The position numbers and the translations under genes are program-made. Positions 11,736 to 25,439 of a stretch of DNA of 64,000 nucleotides are shown here, piece after piece (the stretch's first letter is position 1; each line of letters opens with the position of its first letter). This DNA comes from Pyrus communis (Eukaryota; Streptophyta; Magnoliopsida; Rosales; Rosaceae). The stretch covers positions 7,611,724 through 7,675,723 of the forward strand of contig NC_084815.1 in the NCBI RefSeq assembly GCF_963583255.1, written 5' to 3'. The notes below the pieces were generated by a model. The model ran no database searches and was not told where the DNA came from. It saw only the letters and a program-made list of their open reading frames with translations.

Positions 11736-14700
11736 TCAATCTCCTTCATTCATCTGTTTCTTCCGCTTTCTCCGTTGATCTTTCAAACCTGAAAGGTGTA
11801 CCAATATCAACAGAGTCAAACAGAGCCCACAGAAGCTAAACACCAACCACCCCTCACATCCTCCACCCAAAAACACACAGAAAGAAAAGGGAAGAAGAAT
11901 GTACGTGTTTTCTCCTCTTTTCTTTTCCTCCTCAAAGTCACCATGTTTCTTCGCTTTTGAGCCACCTCTTTCCCATCAATGTGTACCTGAGTGAGAGAGA
12001 GAGTATAAAATACTGGAACCAAACGGACATAAAATAGAAAATGAAAGATCTTACTCTGAAGGCTTATTATTCACCGCAATAAAGTTTGTTAAATGAAAGT
12101 AAATTCCAATAATTTTTCATGTAGTAATTTCAATATCACGTTCTCATACATCTGCCGATAATCTTATGGTAATTATATTTTATCATGCATCATCTATTCA
12201 TGCAATAAAACTTTAAAATCAGATCACAAGGAGAATAAGTACAGACTATAGCATCTAGGTACTACCTCATGCCCAGCACTCCGAAGTGCCTGGAGTGGTT
12301 CCACGCAATCCTGACCAATTACTACCAATTTGCTTCTTTTCTTATCTCCCGAGTCACTGCTATCGCCAAATTTTTGCTTAGCCAATTCTTCGAATTGATG
12401 TAGCAGGAAAGGTGAAACACCAGCCTAAGAAAATAATAATAAAACAAAGGATCAATCTCATGTGCTCAAAACTAATGTGATTAGTGGCCATAGGTGCAAA
12501 CACAACAATGCTGAATCCCCTTATAAAGTTATATATGTATCAATCAAAATACCCTTGGTGGAGATCATACTCATATTATTTGGTCGAGCCAACCAATCAT
12601 TAGTTCAATTCCAAAGCTCTCGAAAACCCCAAATGGGGAAAAGAAAGTTATTAAGAAATGTCAGGTTACAAACAGAAGTGATTAATTCTACATTAAATGG
12701 CCTTTCAATTATGAGTCACCATTATTTGGCCAACCTTCGCGAAACAGTCTACTCATTTTCAGACCATTTCGAGGATACTCCATTTAATGCAATTAATCTT
12801 ATTAGGTGGGTGTTTTGATTTGAATGTTACGCTCTCGCTGTCAGTCAAGCTTTAGGCTGATATCCTATCTTTCCTTGTAACTCATCTTTCTTTTCATGGA
12901 TATTAGTTTTTGTTTCTACATTTAAACAAAATGATAGCAGGAAAAACTCATTCTGGCAAGATTAACAACTGCTTCTAGAAAAGGTCAAAGTGAATAAGAT
13001 CATTTCCCATCAAAAAGGAAGAAAGTCATTTAAGATCCTGAGATAGTTACCCCTGTCAAATAACGATGTGAAAATGACTTCGGTTGTAATGGGCGCGAAA
13101 GTAACATCTTGAGCTCCTGCGTTTCCAAACAAAAGTAGATCAGCTGATATAGCTCCAAACTGTAGACTATGCATACTTAACAATCATAAGGGGCACTTTC
13201 AGAAATCAGAATCTTCATATTATTAGCAACCTGCTGCAACTTCTTTAAACTCGCAGAGCTGGCTTTCTTTTGCTTATGACTTTTCACCCTTTCCTCCTCA
13301 CTGTCATCATACTCCACAACTAATTCAATCAATGCTGCATTTCTTTCGAACCAATTTTTCTTTGATTTCTCCTGAAAAATAAAATAAACAAGTCATCACG
13401 AGAAAATTTAATAAAAGACATGAAGGGGAATTAAGAGCAGACTCGAAAATTAAGGCCATGCAGATGAAACATAATATAGAGAAACAGGAAAGGAAAAAAA
13501 AAAAAAAAGAGAGAGAGTAATATGATTGTAATGATTTAGATACAGCAGAGCAGGTAAGGCACAAAGAAGAAAGAAGAATTAGCAGATTAATAACTTCTAA
13601 TCTAAGAAAGAAAAACAGCAAACACCCAGCAAGTCAAAGGACCAATAGAATGATACCGGTTAAGAAGCTTGTGTGGGAATAACTAATCAATGCTTCAATA
13701 CCCTCTTCAATCAACGCAACCAGTGTCCAGTTACGAGATAATAGGTTTCATTAGGACTAAAAATTAACCCAAGGTATGATTTCCAACCCACGTTATTTTA
13801 TTGATCAGGCATGAATGATGCATGGAGCCGGTCCAATGGCATACAAAAGCAGGACAGTCCATATCGAGTTGATTGAGACTGAGCTAGAGCCAGCTTAAAC
13901 AGCATTAGGCACAACACAAGGCCTATTTGGTTGGGCCTTGTGTTGTGCCTATTGGGTTGAGTCTTACATTACAACATGTTATATTTACGTTATCCTTAGA
14001 TTATAAGATATAGTTTTGTTAAAGAATAAATTATTCTACAGTGATACCTTAAGTTATTTGTATTTGTTCAACAAATATTAGTAGTAACTTATTTCTAGAC
14101 TAGAAACATCACATTCACACCCATGTAATGAATGAGCAATGTGATAGACGTTTCTGTAGTGAGATGGAAGTTACAAATAAGAGAGAGATAGGATATGGTA
14201 TGTGAGATAGTAATGCAAAGAGTTTGTTTAATACCATATTAGCCTTCATCTTAAAATAATATCATTTAATAAATTTTAATGTACAAATGATATACCTGAC
14301 ATTTTCGATATTTAGGTTGACAAAAAAGATTCACGTTTTCTTTGGGGGTGGGTGTTTAAGGAGAGTTCACATAGTAATAATCTAGATTATTTAACTATTT
14401 AACTAGTCGACTTTTTAATTAAAAAAATATTAAAAAGTCAGGTAAAGCTTTGTGAGTTCTAGGCTTGTTCTTATGGCCCATTCAATCGTTTGGACTAGGG
14501 CATTGGCCAAGCTTTTCCTCATCTGGGTCAGAAATTTCAGCCTGAACAGGGTGTTGAATCTTAGAGCAGTTCCACCGGAGGTGGAATAGCCCAGCACCCA
14601 GTCAAAAAACCAGGCTGGCACCCTGTCAATTCACTCCAGCCCGTGCGTTTGCCTGGCACCCAGCCCAAGCTGGTCTCCAAACCAGCCCATTTTTGACAGA

Positions 14701-17700
14701 CCTTGGGACCGGGCCATTTGTGTTGTTGCACCTGACGAGTGGCGCGTGGGCACAAGTAGCAGACAACAAAATTAGAGGCGGGGCCCAGCGGCGCAGGCGC
14801 ACTAACATCTCCCCCGGGTGGGCGACGTGGCCCAATTTCTGCCGTTGGATTTCCAACGGCTAGTTATTCTAGACCATTGGATTTCCAACGGTAAAAAAAA
14901 TTTGAATTTCACTTTTAAACTGAACCGTCCGATCACACATCAACGGTCCATGTTTTTTCACCAAAAAAAAAAAAAATTTAAGACAGAAATTAAAAATAAA
15001 ATAATTAATTTTTATTATTTTATAATAAAAAATAATAATATTTTAATAAAATTGACCAGCCTATTTTTTGTTTTAGGGGTGGAGATACTTTGGCCTATTA
15101 CTATTCATTAAGGTCTATTACTGTTCACTTGAGTGGATAAATGCGTTGGGTGCTGACGCAAAGTCTTTAGGGGTGGAAATCTAGGGTGGGTAAGGCCTAG
15201 CCTTTCATGCCTCAGGCCAAGTCAGACAGGACCAACCAATTTTGCAGCCCCATTGAACACTAGAATTGCACAGTAAAATTCTAAATTGATGTAAATACCT
15301 GGGAATCTTTTCGCATAATCTTGTCTATTTGACGTGCAAGAGATAACCGTTTCATGACCTCAGGCAAGTATGCACTGTCCATGGGAAATCGCTGAAAACT
15401 TTCCTGGGTACAGAAGAAGAAACATAATAAGGACAACTGTGGACAGAAACCAGACTGAAAACATTAAGTGCTGTCACTGCTAAATTCAAAGTAGCACTTA
15501 ATTTTTCCTTAATTTTTCCTTGATGTAATGTTACCTTGGAAAATGATTTGCACAATGAAGCAAATTTGGAGGTCTCATTTGGCGCAATTAGTGCAATGCT
15601 GCACCCATCAGCAGAAGCTCTAGCAGTTCTACCACTTCTGTGAACATAAACCTAGTGAACAGAAAAAGAACAAAACAGCCCAGTCAGAAAATGTAAGGAC
15701 CTCATCAAACATGGCAAAAAGCATCCAGATGTTTACTTCTGCGGAATGTGGGAGCTGGTAGTGAACAACAGTTCGAACACCAGGAATATCCAGGCCTCTT
15801 GCTGCAACATCAGTGGCCACAAGTAAACCATGTTCATTTCCACGAAAACGATCAATTGCCTGCATTCAGCACCATCAAGAGCGGTAAGCCTTCAAGTCCA
15901 TAACCAGGGATCTAGAATCAGGATATACTTTTCGAGTTTTGACACAAAATCAAAGGTATCCAAAGAAAGAAAATACCACATCATCATAACTAAACAGAAA
16001 TTATGTCTGCATCTCCATGTGGCTCCAAGCACAGTACAATGTAGGAAGTTCACAATAACAACATTTTTCGATGAAGCCTTTCAAATTTTCATTCTCTTTA
16101 CCAAGCATGAAAAAGAAAACAAATGGTAACAGTTTACTATTCGTGTACGATCGTTTATCATAAAGAAAGGAGAAAGGAAAAAAGCCATCAGATCTGTCCG
16201 TAGTCATGTTGGCTAGGCCAAAAACTTACACATTTCAGATCGAACTCTAGCAGGTTTGGTAAGATGATTGTAAAAGTACCTAAAAGAAAAAAAAAAACAA
16301 AACAAAAGAAGAATCCCTTTGCATTTCATAGTTTGATTCATTGGAATTATACCAATTTAAAATAGGTATTTGTTTATTCATATAACTGCTCTCTTTAAAT
16401 TACACCAAGTGGCATGTGGTCCAATATCCTAGTGGATAGGATGTTGGGTTTCTACCCATGTGTCCCGGGTTCGAAACTCCCCCTCCCCTAAATTATTGTA
16501 ATAGTTTCGAACTCTTCCCCCTCCCCTAATAATAGTAAATGCAAAATAATTAAAAAAATACCTACTGCCTTCAGGTCCTCAAAAACTTGAACTGAAAATG
16601 TTGAAATTCAAATTTTCTTTCCTAAATAACCATTTTAGTAGTGTTGAATACAAACAATCTTTATCAAGCATTCACATCACCAAAACTTACACTGCAAATC
16701 TGAATTTGTCTCTCAGCAATAAAATTTAAACATAACTTTTTCTTCGCAATATATATCTGGTACAACCTTATTTAACTTAATTGGAAAAGTGAAAGTCAAA
16801 CCTTCAAGCGAGCTCGCTGCTGCATCTGAGCATGAAGTGTCCAGACATTGATGCCAAGAATGCGCAGGAGTGATGATATGTGTCGCAAAGCTGCAACTGA
16901 TGTACAAAATACGATTGTGCGACCTTGTCCATGAACACTTAAAATATAATACAGGTAGGCGTCTTTATCTTCTTCCTTGCATCTGCAATTCTAAAATGAT
17001 TAAGTAACATTCCACTGAAAGGCTCATGAACTAAAACCAGGAGAGACAAAAAGAAATGGCTAAGCAACTGTATAGCACAATCCAAGTAGTCATCTCACTC
17101 AAATTGATATTTGGAATATCAACCACATGATTAGGTGCTAACAATAACACCGAGTTAAAAGCTTTGAGGAAAACTTCATGATGTATCATAACAAAAGCCA
17201 ATGCCTACCCAAATTTTGCAAAAGGGTGCAACAATACTTCAATAAAATAAAAAATAATCACTTGACTTTGTAACTAATATGACTTCAGTGAAACATAAAC
17301 ATCCATAATCTATTAATCTCCCATGACACTTATCAAGATCTGACAATTTCACCTAGGTAAATGAATCTATAATACAAGATTTAACTACATACATACAACT
17401 ATTAGGCAACTGAGTAATAAAGTTTCCTCATTTCATAGGCAATAAGAAGCCACGAAGGAGTGCAGGCACAATAGAGAGGCAAGAGCATATTGAAGGTACA
17501 CTGGCTTTCTGATATGCCAATGTTTGTTATCAGGTCCTCTCCACAAAAAAGTAGACACCCTTCCACGCTTTGCACTAGAGGAAACAACACTTAGTGTCCT
17601 AAGAGGACCTATTTAACACTTGCGTATGTCTGTACTAGAAAATTTTCTTTATTCTATAAACATTTGGAAAATATGAAGAGTCTAGGCATCATAGTGAGGC

Positions 17701-20700
17701 AAGAGCAGATTAAAGTAGAGAGCACTGTTTTTAGTCAAAAGAAGGGACACTCTTCCTAGGTCTGCATTACTGCATTAGAGGAAACAACACTCGGTATCTT
17801 GTGAAGACTCCTTTACAAAGTAACTTGGTGTAACAAAACTTCCCTTGTTTTAAGATGAAGGAAACTACTAAAGAGTGTACTCATCATAGTGAGCCAAGAG
17901 CAGATTGAATATACAAAGCACTGGCTTTCTGAGATGCCAATATTTGTTATCATGTCCTCTCTTAAAAAAGGAAAGAAGACAATCTGAGGCCTGCATTGGA
18001 GGAAACAGCAGTCCATGTCTTAAGAAGACCACTACTTTGCCACTAAAGCTATTAGGTAACACATTGGAAGAAAAATCTCTTTATTTTTTTAGGAAAAGGT
18101 AAACATAAACTGTAGGCATCATAGCGAGCCAAGAGCAGACTGAAAGTACAGAGAATTAGCTTTCTGAGATATCATTGTTTGTTATCAGGTCCTCTTTTAG
18201 CCAAAAAGGGAGCCACCTTTCCGAGGTCTGCATTAGCAGAAAGAGCAATCCTCGCCTTCCAAGGACCTTTTCTTGGGATTCACAATCTTACTATTAAGCA
18301 TATACATACAGTGCAAACTTAGTGTAGGATATCAGCAAATGACAGGAAGGCAACAAGGCAAAAGATGACCAGGCTTCACATGTACAAATGAACGAAAACA
18401 GGGAGAGGAATTCACTGTTTGAGCATCTATGTCTGATCATTGAAAGACCTATTGCCCATATCTTCTTGTAATTTAGGAAAATATATTATTGCTTCCTATC
18501 ATAAAATAACAAGGATGCAGGAAAGGAAGATAAACTAAAGGAGAATGAAGGAAATAAAAAATAAAGAGAAAAAGATTACAGGAGGAGAAAACAAAAAAGG
18601 CAGAATGAGAAAAAGATAAATAATACAAGGAGACAGAAAAACTGGGATAAGTAACTTCAAACCAATATTTGAATGATGTGTGAAAATCATCAACCCTACT
18701 ACAATTTATACAAGCAATCTGAAAATAATAAGACACCAAAAATACACCAAAAGGAATACTTGAACAACATGACAACTGAAAGCCAACACAATAACAAATA
18801 GTAATAGAAATGACTCAACTCTAAATTGTGACGTGGAGATTAAGTTTGTGCTCAGGCCTAAAATAACTATACTTTCATTCTTAGGAAAACTAACAAAAAG
18901 GGCTTGAAAATTTTGAGTTTTAAAGATAAGGACAAAATAAAGGGTAAAGTGAATAGTAACAGGATTGACTTTTTAGTGTAAAAATGTGGTTTTTTGTTAA
19001 AGTGAACAATACCGCAGGCTTTTCGTTAAAACTCCCTTCATTCTTTGCATCCATTATGAAGGCATTGAACCTTAGCTGGAGCTAGTCACCAAGCATGAAC
19101 CAGTTAAACTAAGGTATAGAAGTGATTTGCACTAGCCCTATCTGAAAGAAATAAAATGGCATCAATTGTACAATCACATATTTTTTTGGGGACAAATTAC
19201 CAGATATCTAGTGTTCCGGGAAAAGTTAAAAATTGTGTGACCAACTTTTGTCGGAATAACTAGAAAACAAGTTAAGGTATAAAGAAAACACAAACATATT
19301 AAGCTTCACATAATTCAATGGACAAACAGAAATTTCAAAAAAATCAAAAAGTAAAATGGCTGAATTAATAAAGTGAATCGACTTCGAATAGACACTTCCA
19401 GAAACTATATTAGCCATCTCACAACGAAGTTCTTATTATTGGTCAAACATCTAATAACTAAGTACACGATACTACGTGGAGATTTGTAGCTCCAGAGGAG
19501 TGAGTACTTATATCCTAATACCTTCAGTAAAAGCTCAAACCCACTCCCCCCACTTTGTACCAAGAAAAAAACTACAATCTATTACTTATGATGCACAATG
19601 GATCGAGTATGTTAACCTACATATTGGATCTAAGGTGTAAGATGTCCTACCATTAACTTAGTTACTAACGAAACCACCAACAGGCCTATGTGCATATGTT
19701 ACGGAAGTACGCATGAAAGTATATACATAACTATTATATATATATTGGAGAGAGAGAGAGAGAGAGAGAGCTGAATGGAAAAAAATAAATTGAAAACACT
19801 ACTCTAAAATGACAAAGTCGGTAAGGTGAAATGTATTCTCATGAATAAGAGTTCCACATGTCAAACAATAGATGGATAGGTTCTCATGAAAAAGAGCTCC
19901 TCATGTCAGATAATAGATGGAGAGGTGAAAGGCACGTACTCAATGAATGACTCCACAAGCTTATTTGCCAAAATGGATGTATTTGTCAGATCAATGATGG
20001 CAACATTGTCTCTCATCCCTGCTCGCTCACTTAGAGCTTCTATAGAATTCACCCCATCAGACATTGATTGGTTGGGTTTTTGTGAACTACGCTTTAACTT
20101 CTTACGGAAATCAGGAGAAAGTGCTATAGTAGCAGAGAAAACAAATGTTTGTCTTTTCTTCCTCTGGAAGTTGGAGATCGCAACAGAATTTTGTGCATTT
20201 TCAGAATGAGATTCAGTTGATGTATTCCTCACTGGAAGCATGTCAATTATTGACTGCATTTCATGAAAATGACCATTTTCTATCATTCGATCAGCCTCGT
20301 CCAGCACAAAAAAAGACAACGAATGTAACTGCAAAAGCAGAAAAAATTAGTCAAAAATCAGTTTATCTATACATGTCAAAGGTGTACGCATGCATGTAGC
20401 TCATGAATGAGCCTGAGCACAAGCACTACTTGATACCACAATTGCAACTAGTCATCATATTGTTTTTCTAAAATATGGACCAGTGAAAAAGCTAGAACGG
20501 GGTAGCCTCTTCCAATCAAGGCTATATACATTAATATTAGCTTACATGTATGACATCACAAGTTACTTTAGAGTGATCAAACAAATGAAAAACTTCAACG
20601 TCGTACAAGCTCTGCTAGAGTTCACAATCCTCCTAAGATGTTTCCAGTTTTCTTATTCAGTAATTACTTCCACCTTTTTTTTTGTAGTGGTAAACTTGTC

Positions 20701-23700
20701 TTCGTGGTAACATAGTTATGCCTGGTCAACTGGAAGATACAATCAGTACACACATGTAAACAAGTCTAACTAATCTTGAACTCCTAGGTCTAGTCTTTAG
20801 TAGTCCAATTTATAGAGAATGAAATTACTATTTTAATCATCACGCAAAAACAAGACATGAATACTAACAGCACATTGCACAATAATGATAATTCAGAAAC
20901 TGAAAATACTGACATGCATCAAAACGGGAAAAAATGAAGGGAAAAGCAAAATTTATTGTGAGAAACAACATCTTGTCTTGCATTAAGCAAATGTTAATCT
21001 TCGTTCAGTACTGACCTCGACAAGATGCTTTTCTCCACCAGACATAAGTTCCCATAATCTCCCCGGCGTCCCAACAACAATCTCAGGTCTACCTTTTAGA
21101 AGTCTCTCCTGCTTTTCCATTGACATCCCTCCAACTATTGGAACCACTCTAATATCAGTATCCTTGGCAACTGCCTTTAGATGATCAGAGACCTGGAAAA
21201 GGAAAATCGAAAAATCTCACATTAAAATCTCAACATGCAGATTCTGAATCGAACAAGGTTCACAAAAACCCACATTTTCAACTGATTCAAAAAGAAATTT
21301 CAGTATTGCTGTTAAAAAACAATATGGCAAGGCATGAGTAAACTGTTGCTTCCCAAATAATGCAAAAATAGCCATGTGATACATTACACTTTTCAGAACC
21401 TTTAACAAACTTTTGTGGCCATGCTAATATAAGTGCCAAACAATCCTAACATTGGCTGCAGCCAAACTTTGCATTTTCTTACATGCTGATATGAAAATAC
21501 ACACAAGAACACCAGTGGCAAGAAAAACAAACAGTGTAGTAGTTTGTTGTTTCTTCGGTTGCTAATACATGTTCCCACTGTTGCATTGAGCAATGCGAAA
21601 AAATTTCGCCAAGACATTGTGCATAGATCAGGAAATATTTTAGGAGCTACCATACAGAAGAGTCCCTCTTGGAAAGCTCACAGGGTAAACTTATATGCTC
21701 TCTAGTCACTAAAAATGACATGGGGACAGAGAGCTACAGAAATTATATGAGGTTACTGCTTAGTGTATTTACTAGTTCTCAAATGGCATCTAAAATCTTT
21801 AATCCTCAAAACACAGTAATGCCCTTCTCCTTTGCTTGCATGAAGATTTTAGTCCTAATAACAAAATCCTCAATACCTGTGTCATGGAGGTGGCTTAATT
21901 AAGACAAAGGGAATGACAGATTGTAAGGGCTGATGTTATCAAATCTAACACTATTAAGGAGATACATCTCTTTCAAGTTTTTAGGCTCACAAGTTGGGCT
22001 TAAACATGAGTGCAGCAGAATTGTAGACTTCTTGTTTGGCCATTATCAAGGGTCTTCGAATTGTATTGGCTTCTCTTCAAATTTACTTAGCCACTATGTC
22101 TGCTTCTTCCACCAAGCACATGTAGCACATAGGACTTACACTATCATTTTCTTCTATATCGTCGGACATTTAGTTCAGATATACAATTTAGGGGAACTTC
22201 AGGCACTTGATATACAAGCCTTTGTAGTTCCTACACTCATGTCTTGTTTTAGTTACATGGAATTACTGACAACCACGGAATGAAGAAGTGGCTGGGTCAG
22301 GGTAGGTTGGTGGGCTGTTTATCATATATCCCTTCCTTCTCATTTATTATAAAAGAAAGAAGTATGTAAACATGCCCTCAATGTTAACTTGAAATAAGGA
22401 AATAAAAAGACATATGGAGTACATGTCGGCCATATATGTAGGATTCCTGATTCATGATTTGGGAATGAAAATCATTCATTCACTAGGAATGGACTTTCAT
22501 TTATTAGAGAAACCAAATGCTTAATAAAAAGAGTTTCCAGAAAAGGAAAACTGTTGTTTTGTGGAAAATTATATGAACAGAATCAACTGGCAATTACCTG
22601 AAGTGCAAGTTCTCTTGTGGGAGTAATGATAAGGGCCCGTAGAAGACCTTTTGGAGCAAACTTCTCTGCTTCCACCCCCTTTTCATCAAACATCTTTACA
22701 GCCTTTTCCTTTTCATCCAATAAGCGTTGCAAAATGGGCAAACCAAAAGCAAGGGTCTTTCCAGACCCTGTTTCGGCAGCACCAACAACATCCTGTCATA
22801 TAAACCAATTTAATGAGTACCAAACAAGAAATGATCATTGCCCATCAAAAATGTTACATAACAACCTTAACCAACCTTCCCTTGATGAGCAGCAGCAGGA
22901 ATACAAGCTTTCTGTATTGGCGTTGGGTTCTTGAACCCAAGCCTATATATTGATCTCATGATCAGATGATGGAGTCTCAACTCATGCCATGCATAATACT
23001 CATCTTCATCGAAACTCTCTTCGTCAATTTCTTTTTTTCCTTTGCTATCGTCATCTAGAATCACATTTCAATGCAGAAAGTGATGAGAGTATCTTAACAT
23101 AGCACGTCCAACAAGCATTGTCAAAATTACATGTGCTTCAAGAAAATATACAATAAGTTCAAAAATTGAACTAAACGTGTGAATATTTTAATTTGAGTGA
23201 AGAGAGTGGCAGGAAAAAGTGATCAACCTAATGGTGGTTCACCACCCAACCTGGCTAACCACGACCAGAAAGTAAATAAATTACACATGCTAGCATGTAG
23301 GTTTAGCCTTAGTATAAGACACATCAAATTTTATACAGAAGAAATAAATTCTCCATGGCATTTGCCTGAAAAATCAATCAATTGAAATTTGAAGGTGCAA
23401 TTCTTATAAAGAAAAGATAATGAAAGTGCAGTTCAAATTCTGAAAAAAAAAAATCCCTAATTCCATAATCATTAATGCAGTTAATATGCATGAAGTGATG
23501 TTTGACAATAACATTGAATTGAGATTATCACCAATCCATCAACATATTATGGGCACATTTCATAATTCTTTGTTATTTAAATTATGGATAAAAGAAGAAA
23601 GTAAAAAGAGTGATGGCAAAGATGAGGGGAAGAGGAGAAACACCATATTGGAAGGTCTATAAATAAAAACCAAAACCAACTTCAAATAGTTGTTTAGTTT

Positions 23701-24685
23701 TAGTTTTAAGTACTTTCGCCCGTTTCTTCTTTACCTTCTCATCTCACTCTCTCCTTCCCAACATAAGTAACACAAACAATTTTGAACCATATAATGCTCC
23801 AAAATCATACAAATTCGATCAAGTTTGTCGTGGCATGCCCAGTGCTAAATCTCTAACAAACAGCACGGCACCAATGCAGAAAACAAAACATAAACAAATA
23901 AAATAACGAAATCAGCACTAAATTTTCTATAAGTAAAAAAATACAGGACTAACCAGCTGTACTCTCCACATTTTCCAGGGTCTTCTTGGCCTTGCTCTTC
24001 TTCTTCCTGTTCTCCTTAGATTTCACATCCTCATCCTTACTTTTGTCTTCAACCTCATTGTCACCATTTCCATCAACATTCTCAATTCTCTGAGCTTCGT
24101 CGGGCTTCTTTTTCTTTTTCTGTTTCTTTTTCTTCTTTTTGTTTAGCTCGTTATCATCCTTGCCCAATCTCTCTTTTCCATCCACCTCAACCCCATCACC
24201 AGCACCCCCATTAACTCCGCTGCTGCGCTTCCGCTTCTTGGACTTTTCACTTTGCTTACAGTGTTCCTTGCTATTCCTATTTGCTACTTGTGGTTCAGGA
24301 ATTTGAAACCCATATGCGGCCTCATCAATCTCCTCAAGCATTAGGAAACCTGCATTCATTCATATAACAACAGCAAACTTAAACCCATAAACCCTAGAAA
24401 TCAACTTTCCCCTATCTTCTTTTCCAAATTTTCCCAGTAACCAAACAGAAAAACAAAACGCAAGTCGTTATCACTATTCAATCAATGGAATAGGATAGAG
24501 AGATGGCACGACGAACCTCCTTCGAGCTCGTTGTTGCCGACCAGTTGAGTGAAGGCGTTGTCGTCGTTGGGGAGAGAGGGGTTCCATGGGAGCGAATCGA
24601 AGCGCTCGAGCTCTGCGTCTTGCTGTTGAATTTGCTGCTTCTTGGCTTTTCTCTTCAATCCGCGGGAGAGAGGTGCTGGCGCCAT
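11736..24685 (-). CDS. RH13: DEAD-box ATP-dependent RNA helicase 13 type (DDX24/Mak5 family), 15 exons
   Basis: This ATP-dependent RNA helicase family acts in the nucleolus in large ribosomal subunit maturation (Mak5/DDX24 kin). Exons: 24517-24685, 23954-24349, 22876-23054, 22598-22792, 21017-21192 (edge +/-1), 19940-20328, 16802-16982, 15737-15859, 15535-15651, 15299-15403, 13231-13371, 13051-13116, 12266-12424, 11905-11986, 11736-11788. All join in phase to give 843 residues. Motifs: Q-motif region GFKNPTPIQ, Walker A AETGSGKT (254-261), PTRELA (306-311), TPGR (355-358), DEAD (382-385), SAT (437-439), TIVFCTS (524-530), [10 protein letters not shown] (577-586) and HRSGRTAR (607-614). A lysine-rich N-terminus and a basic C-terminus suit nucleolar targeting. 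An in-frame ATG at 24799 would add 38 residues; I prefer 24685. Introns hold a SINE, MITEs and tandem repeats. Confidence 0.95.
13907..13950. repeat. Perfect 17-bp inverted repeat in helicase intron 10
   Basis: AGGCACAACACAAGGCC at 13907-13923 is followed by a 10-nt loop and its exact complement at 13934-13950. It lies deep in the intron between helicase exons 10 and 11. It could be the centre of a small palindromic repeat; no function is implied. Confidence 0.9.
14566..15181. mobile_element. MITE-like insertion in helicase intron 10
   Basis: The left end carries TTCCACCGGAGGTGG and, further in, CCCAGCACCCA. The right end in reverse carries TTTCCACCCCTAAAG and then TCAGCACCCA, giving interrupted inverted termini. 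The left half is GC-rich compared with the surrounding intron. It also contains the near-palindrome GCCGTTGGATTTCCAACGGC at 14841-14860. There is no reading frame or secure target duplication. Confidence 0.45.
16415..16560 (+). mobile_element. tRNA-derived SINE in helicase intron 7
   Basis: The sequence CCTAGTGGATAGGATGTTGG resembles a Pol III A box, and GGGTTCGAAACTCC, about 30 bp later, is close to the B box consensus GGTTCGANTCC. The copy ends in an A-rich run near 16550. No cloverleaf can be drawn over the whole, so it is a SINE rather than a tRNA gene. It lies in the intron between exons 7 and 8 of the helicase gene. Confidence 0.65.
17440..18260. repeat. Degenerate tandem repeat, about 220-bp unit, four copies
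   Basis: Four successive blocks start near 17470, 17700, 17890 and 18120. Each carries AAGAGCA(T/G)A, then CTGGCTTTCTGA(T/G)AT, then TTTGTTATCA(G/T)GTCCTCT and GAGGAAACA-like words in the same order, although the second block is poorly conserved. The array sits in the large intron between helicase exons 6 and 7. The units have drifted, so the array is old. Confidence 0.75.
18895..19035. mobile_element. Short MITE-like repeat in helicase intron 6
   Basis: The block runs from GGGCTTGAAAATTTTGAG to CGTTAAAACTCCC and contains paired words AAAGTGAATAGTAAC and AAAGTGAACAATAC. It has the look of a widely dispersed non-coding element, but the terminal repeats are weak and no duplication is evident. 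Confidence 0.35.
19735..19770. repeat. Compound AT/GA microsatellite
   Basis: A TATATATA run is followed by a GA run of about 11 units, inside helicase intron 6. Confidence 0.95.
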
Positions 24686-25439
24686 TGTGACAGAAGGAGG
24701 CAGCGAGTGAGGAGGCTGCAGGAGTAGGGTACCGGGTTGAAGGGAGAGGGCTGGGGAATACTTATAATTTTGGGTTTTTGCATGATTTTCACTCGACAAT
24801 TTTGGGATTTATTTCATTTTGGTCCCTTTAAACTTTTTTCCGTCCTAGTTTGGTCCTTGTTTTTTCATTTTGGTCCTTAAATTTCCCTCCTCAATTTGAG
24901 CTCTAATACTTTAGGGGCCATCTCTAATCGAGAAAGGTCTTGTCTTCAAACCAAAACATAGTCTGATTTGTTTAAAAATTCATCTCTAATCGATTGTTAG
25001 GTTGTTACTTATGGAGCTCATCAGACCATTATTTGGCCAAAGGGGCATCAAGCTGACCAAATGTAGCCCCCACTTAGCCCTTTTTTGGGGTTCAACTCCT
25101 CAATTGCAATAATTTATTCAAATTCAACAACTAGAGTTGAAAACATCGAACGGTAGTTTAATTCAATTAATCAAAAAATTTAAAGTATAAACTTAAAACT
25201 AATACTTTATTGAGGGGGTTTTATTTACCTTCCTCGGTTTGAGATAGTATATGAGTATGGCTTGACACTGTTCATTTAAAAATAATTTTTTGCAAGGCTA
25301 TAATTTTGAGCAGGACTACATTCAGCCATTTTTATTTCGATTAAAGGACATAGATTTCAACTTGAGTGCAAAGGGAATGTGTATAATTAGAGTGCATGTG
25401 GCAACAGAAACTAACAAATCAATCAAGCTGGATTAGTTT
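24686..25439. other. 5' flank of the helicase gene
   Basis: This is the upstream side of the helicase on the minus strand, including its 5' leader near 24690-24800. I see no gene. Words such as GCCATCTCTAATCGAGAAAGG suggest an old dispersed repeat, but no ends could be paired. Confidence 0.35.

Noticed and set aside
15629..15865. Single continuous helicase frame reading through the intron at 15652-15736
   Set aside because: Conserved residues end at HSAE with a GT donor and resume with [11 protein letters not shown] after an AG acceptor; the read-through peptide is not conserved.
16415..16490. Possible tRNA gene with A and B boxes in a helicase intron
   Set aside because: Box spacing fits Pol III, but acceptor and anticodon stems do not pair and an A-rich tail follows, so a SINE is the better reading.
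24686..24799. Longer N-terminus of the helicase from the ATG at 24799
   Set aside because: The extension is not helicase-like, and the MAPAPLSRG start with its basic segment fits the family better; the longer form cannot be excluded by sequence alone.
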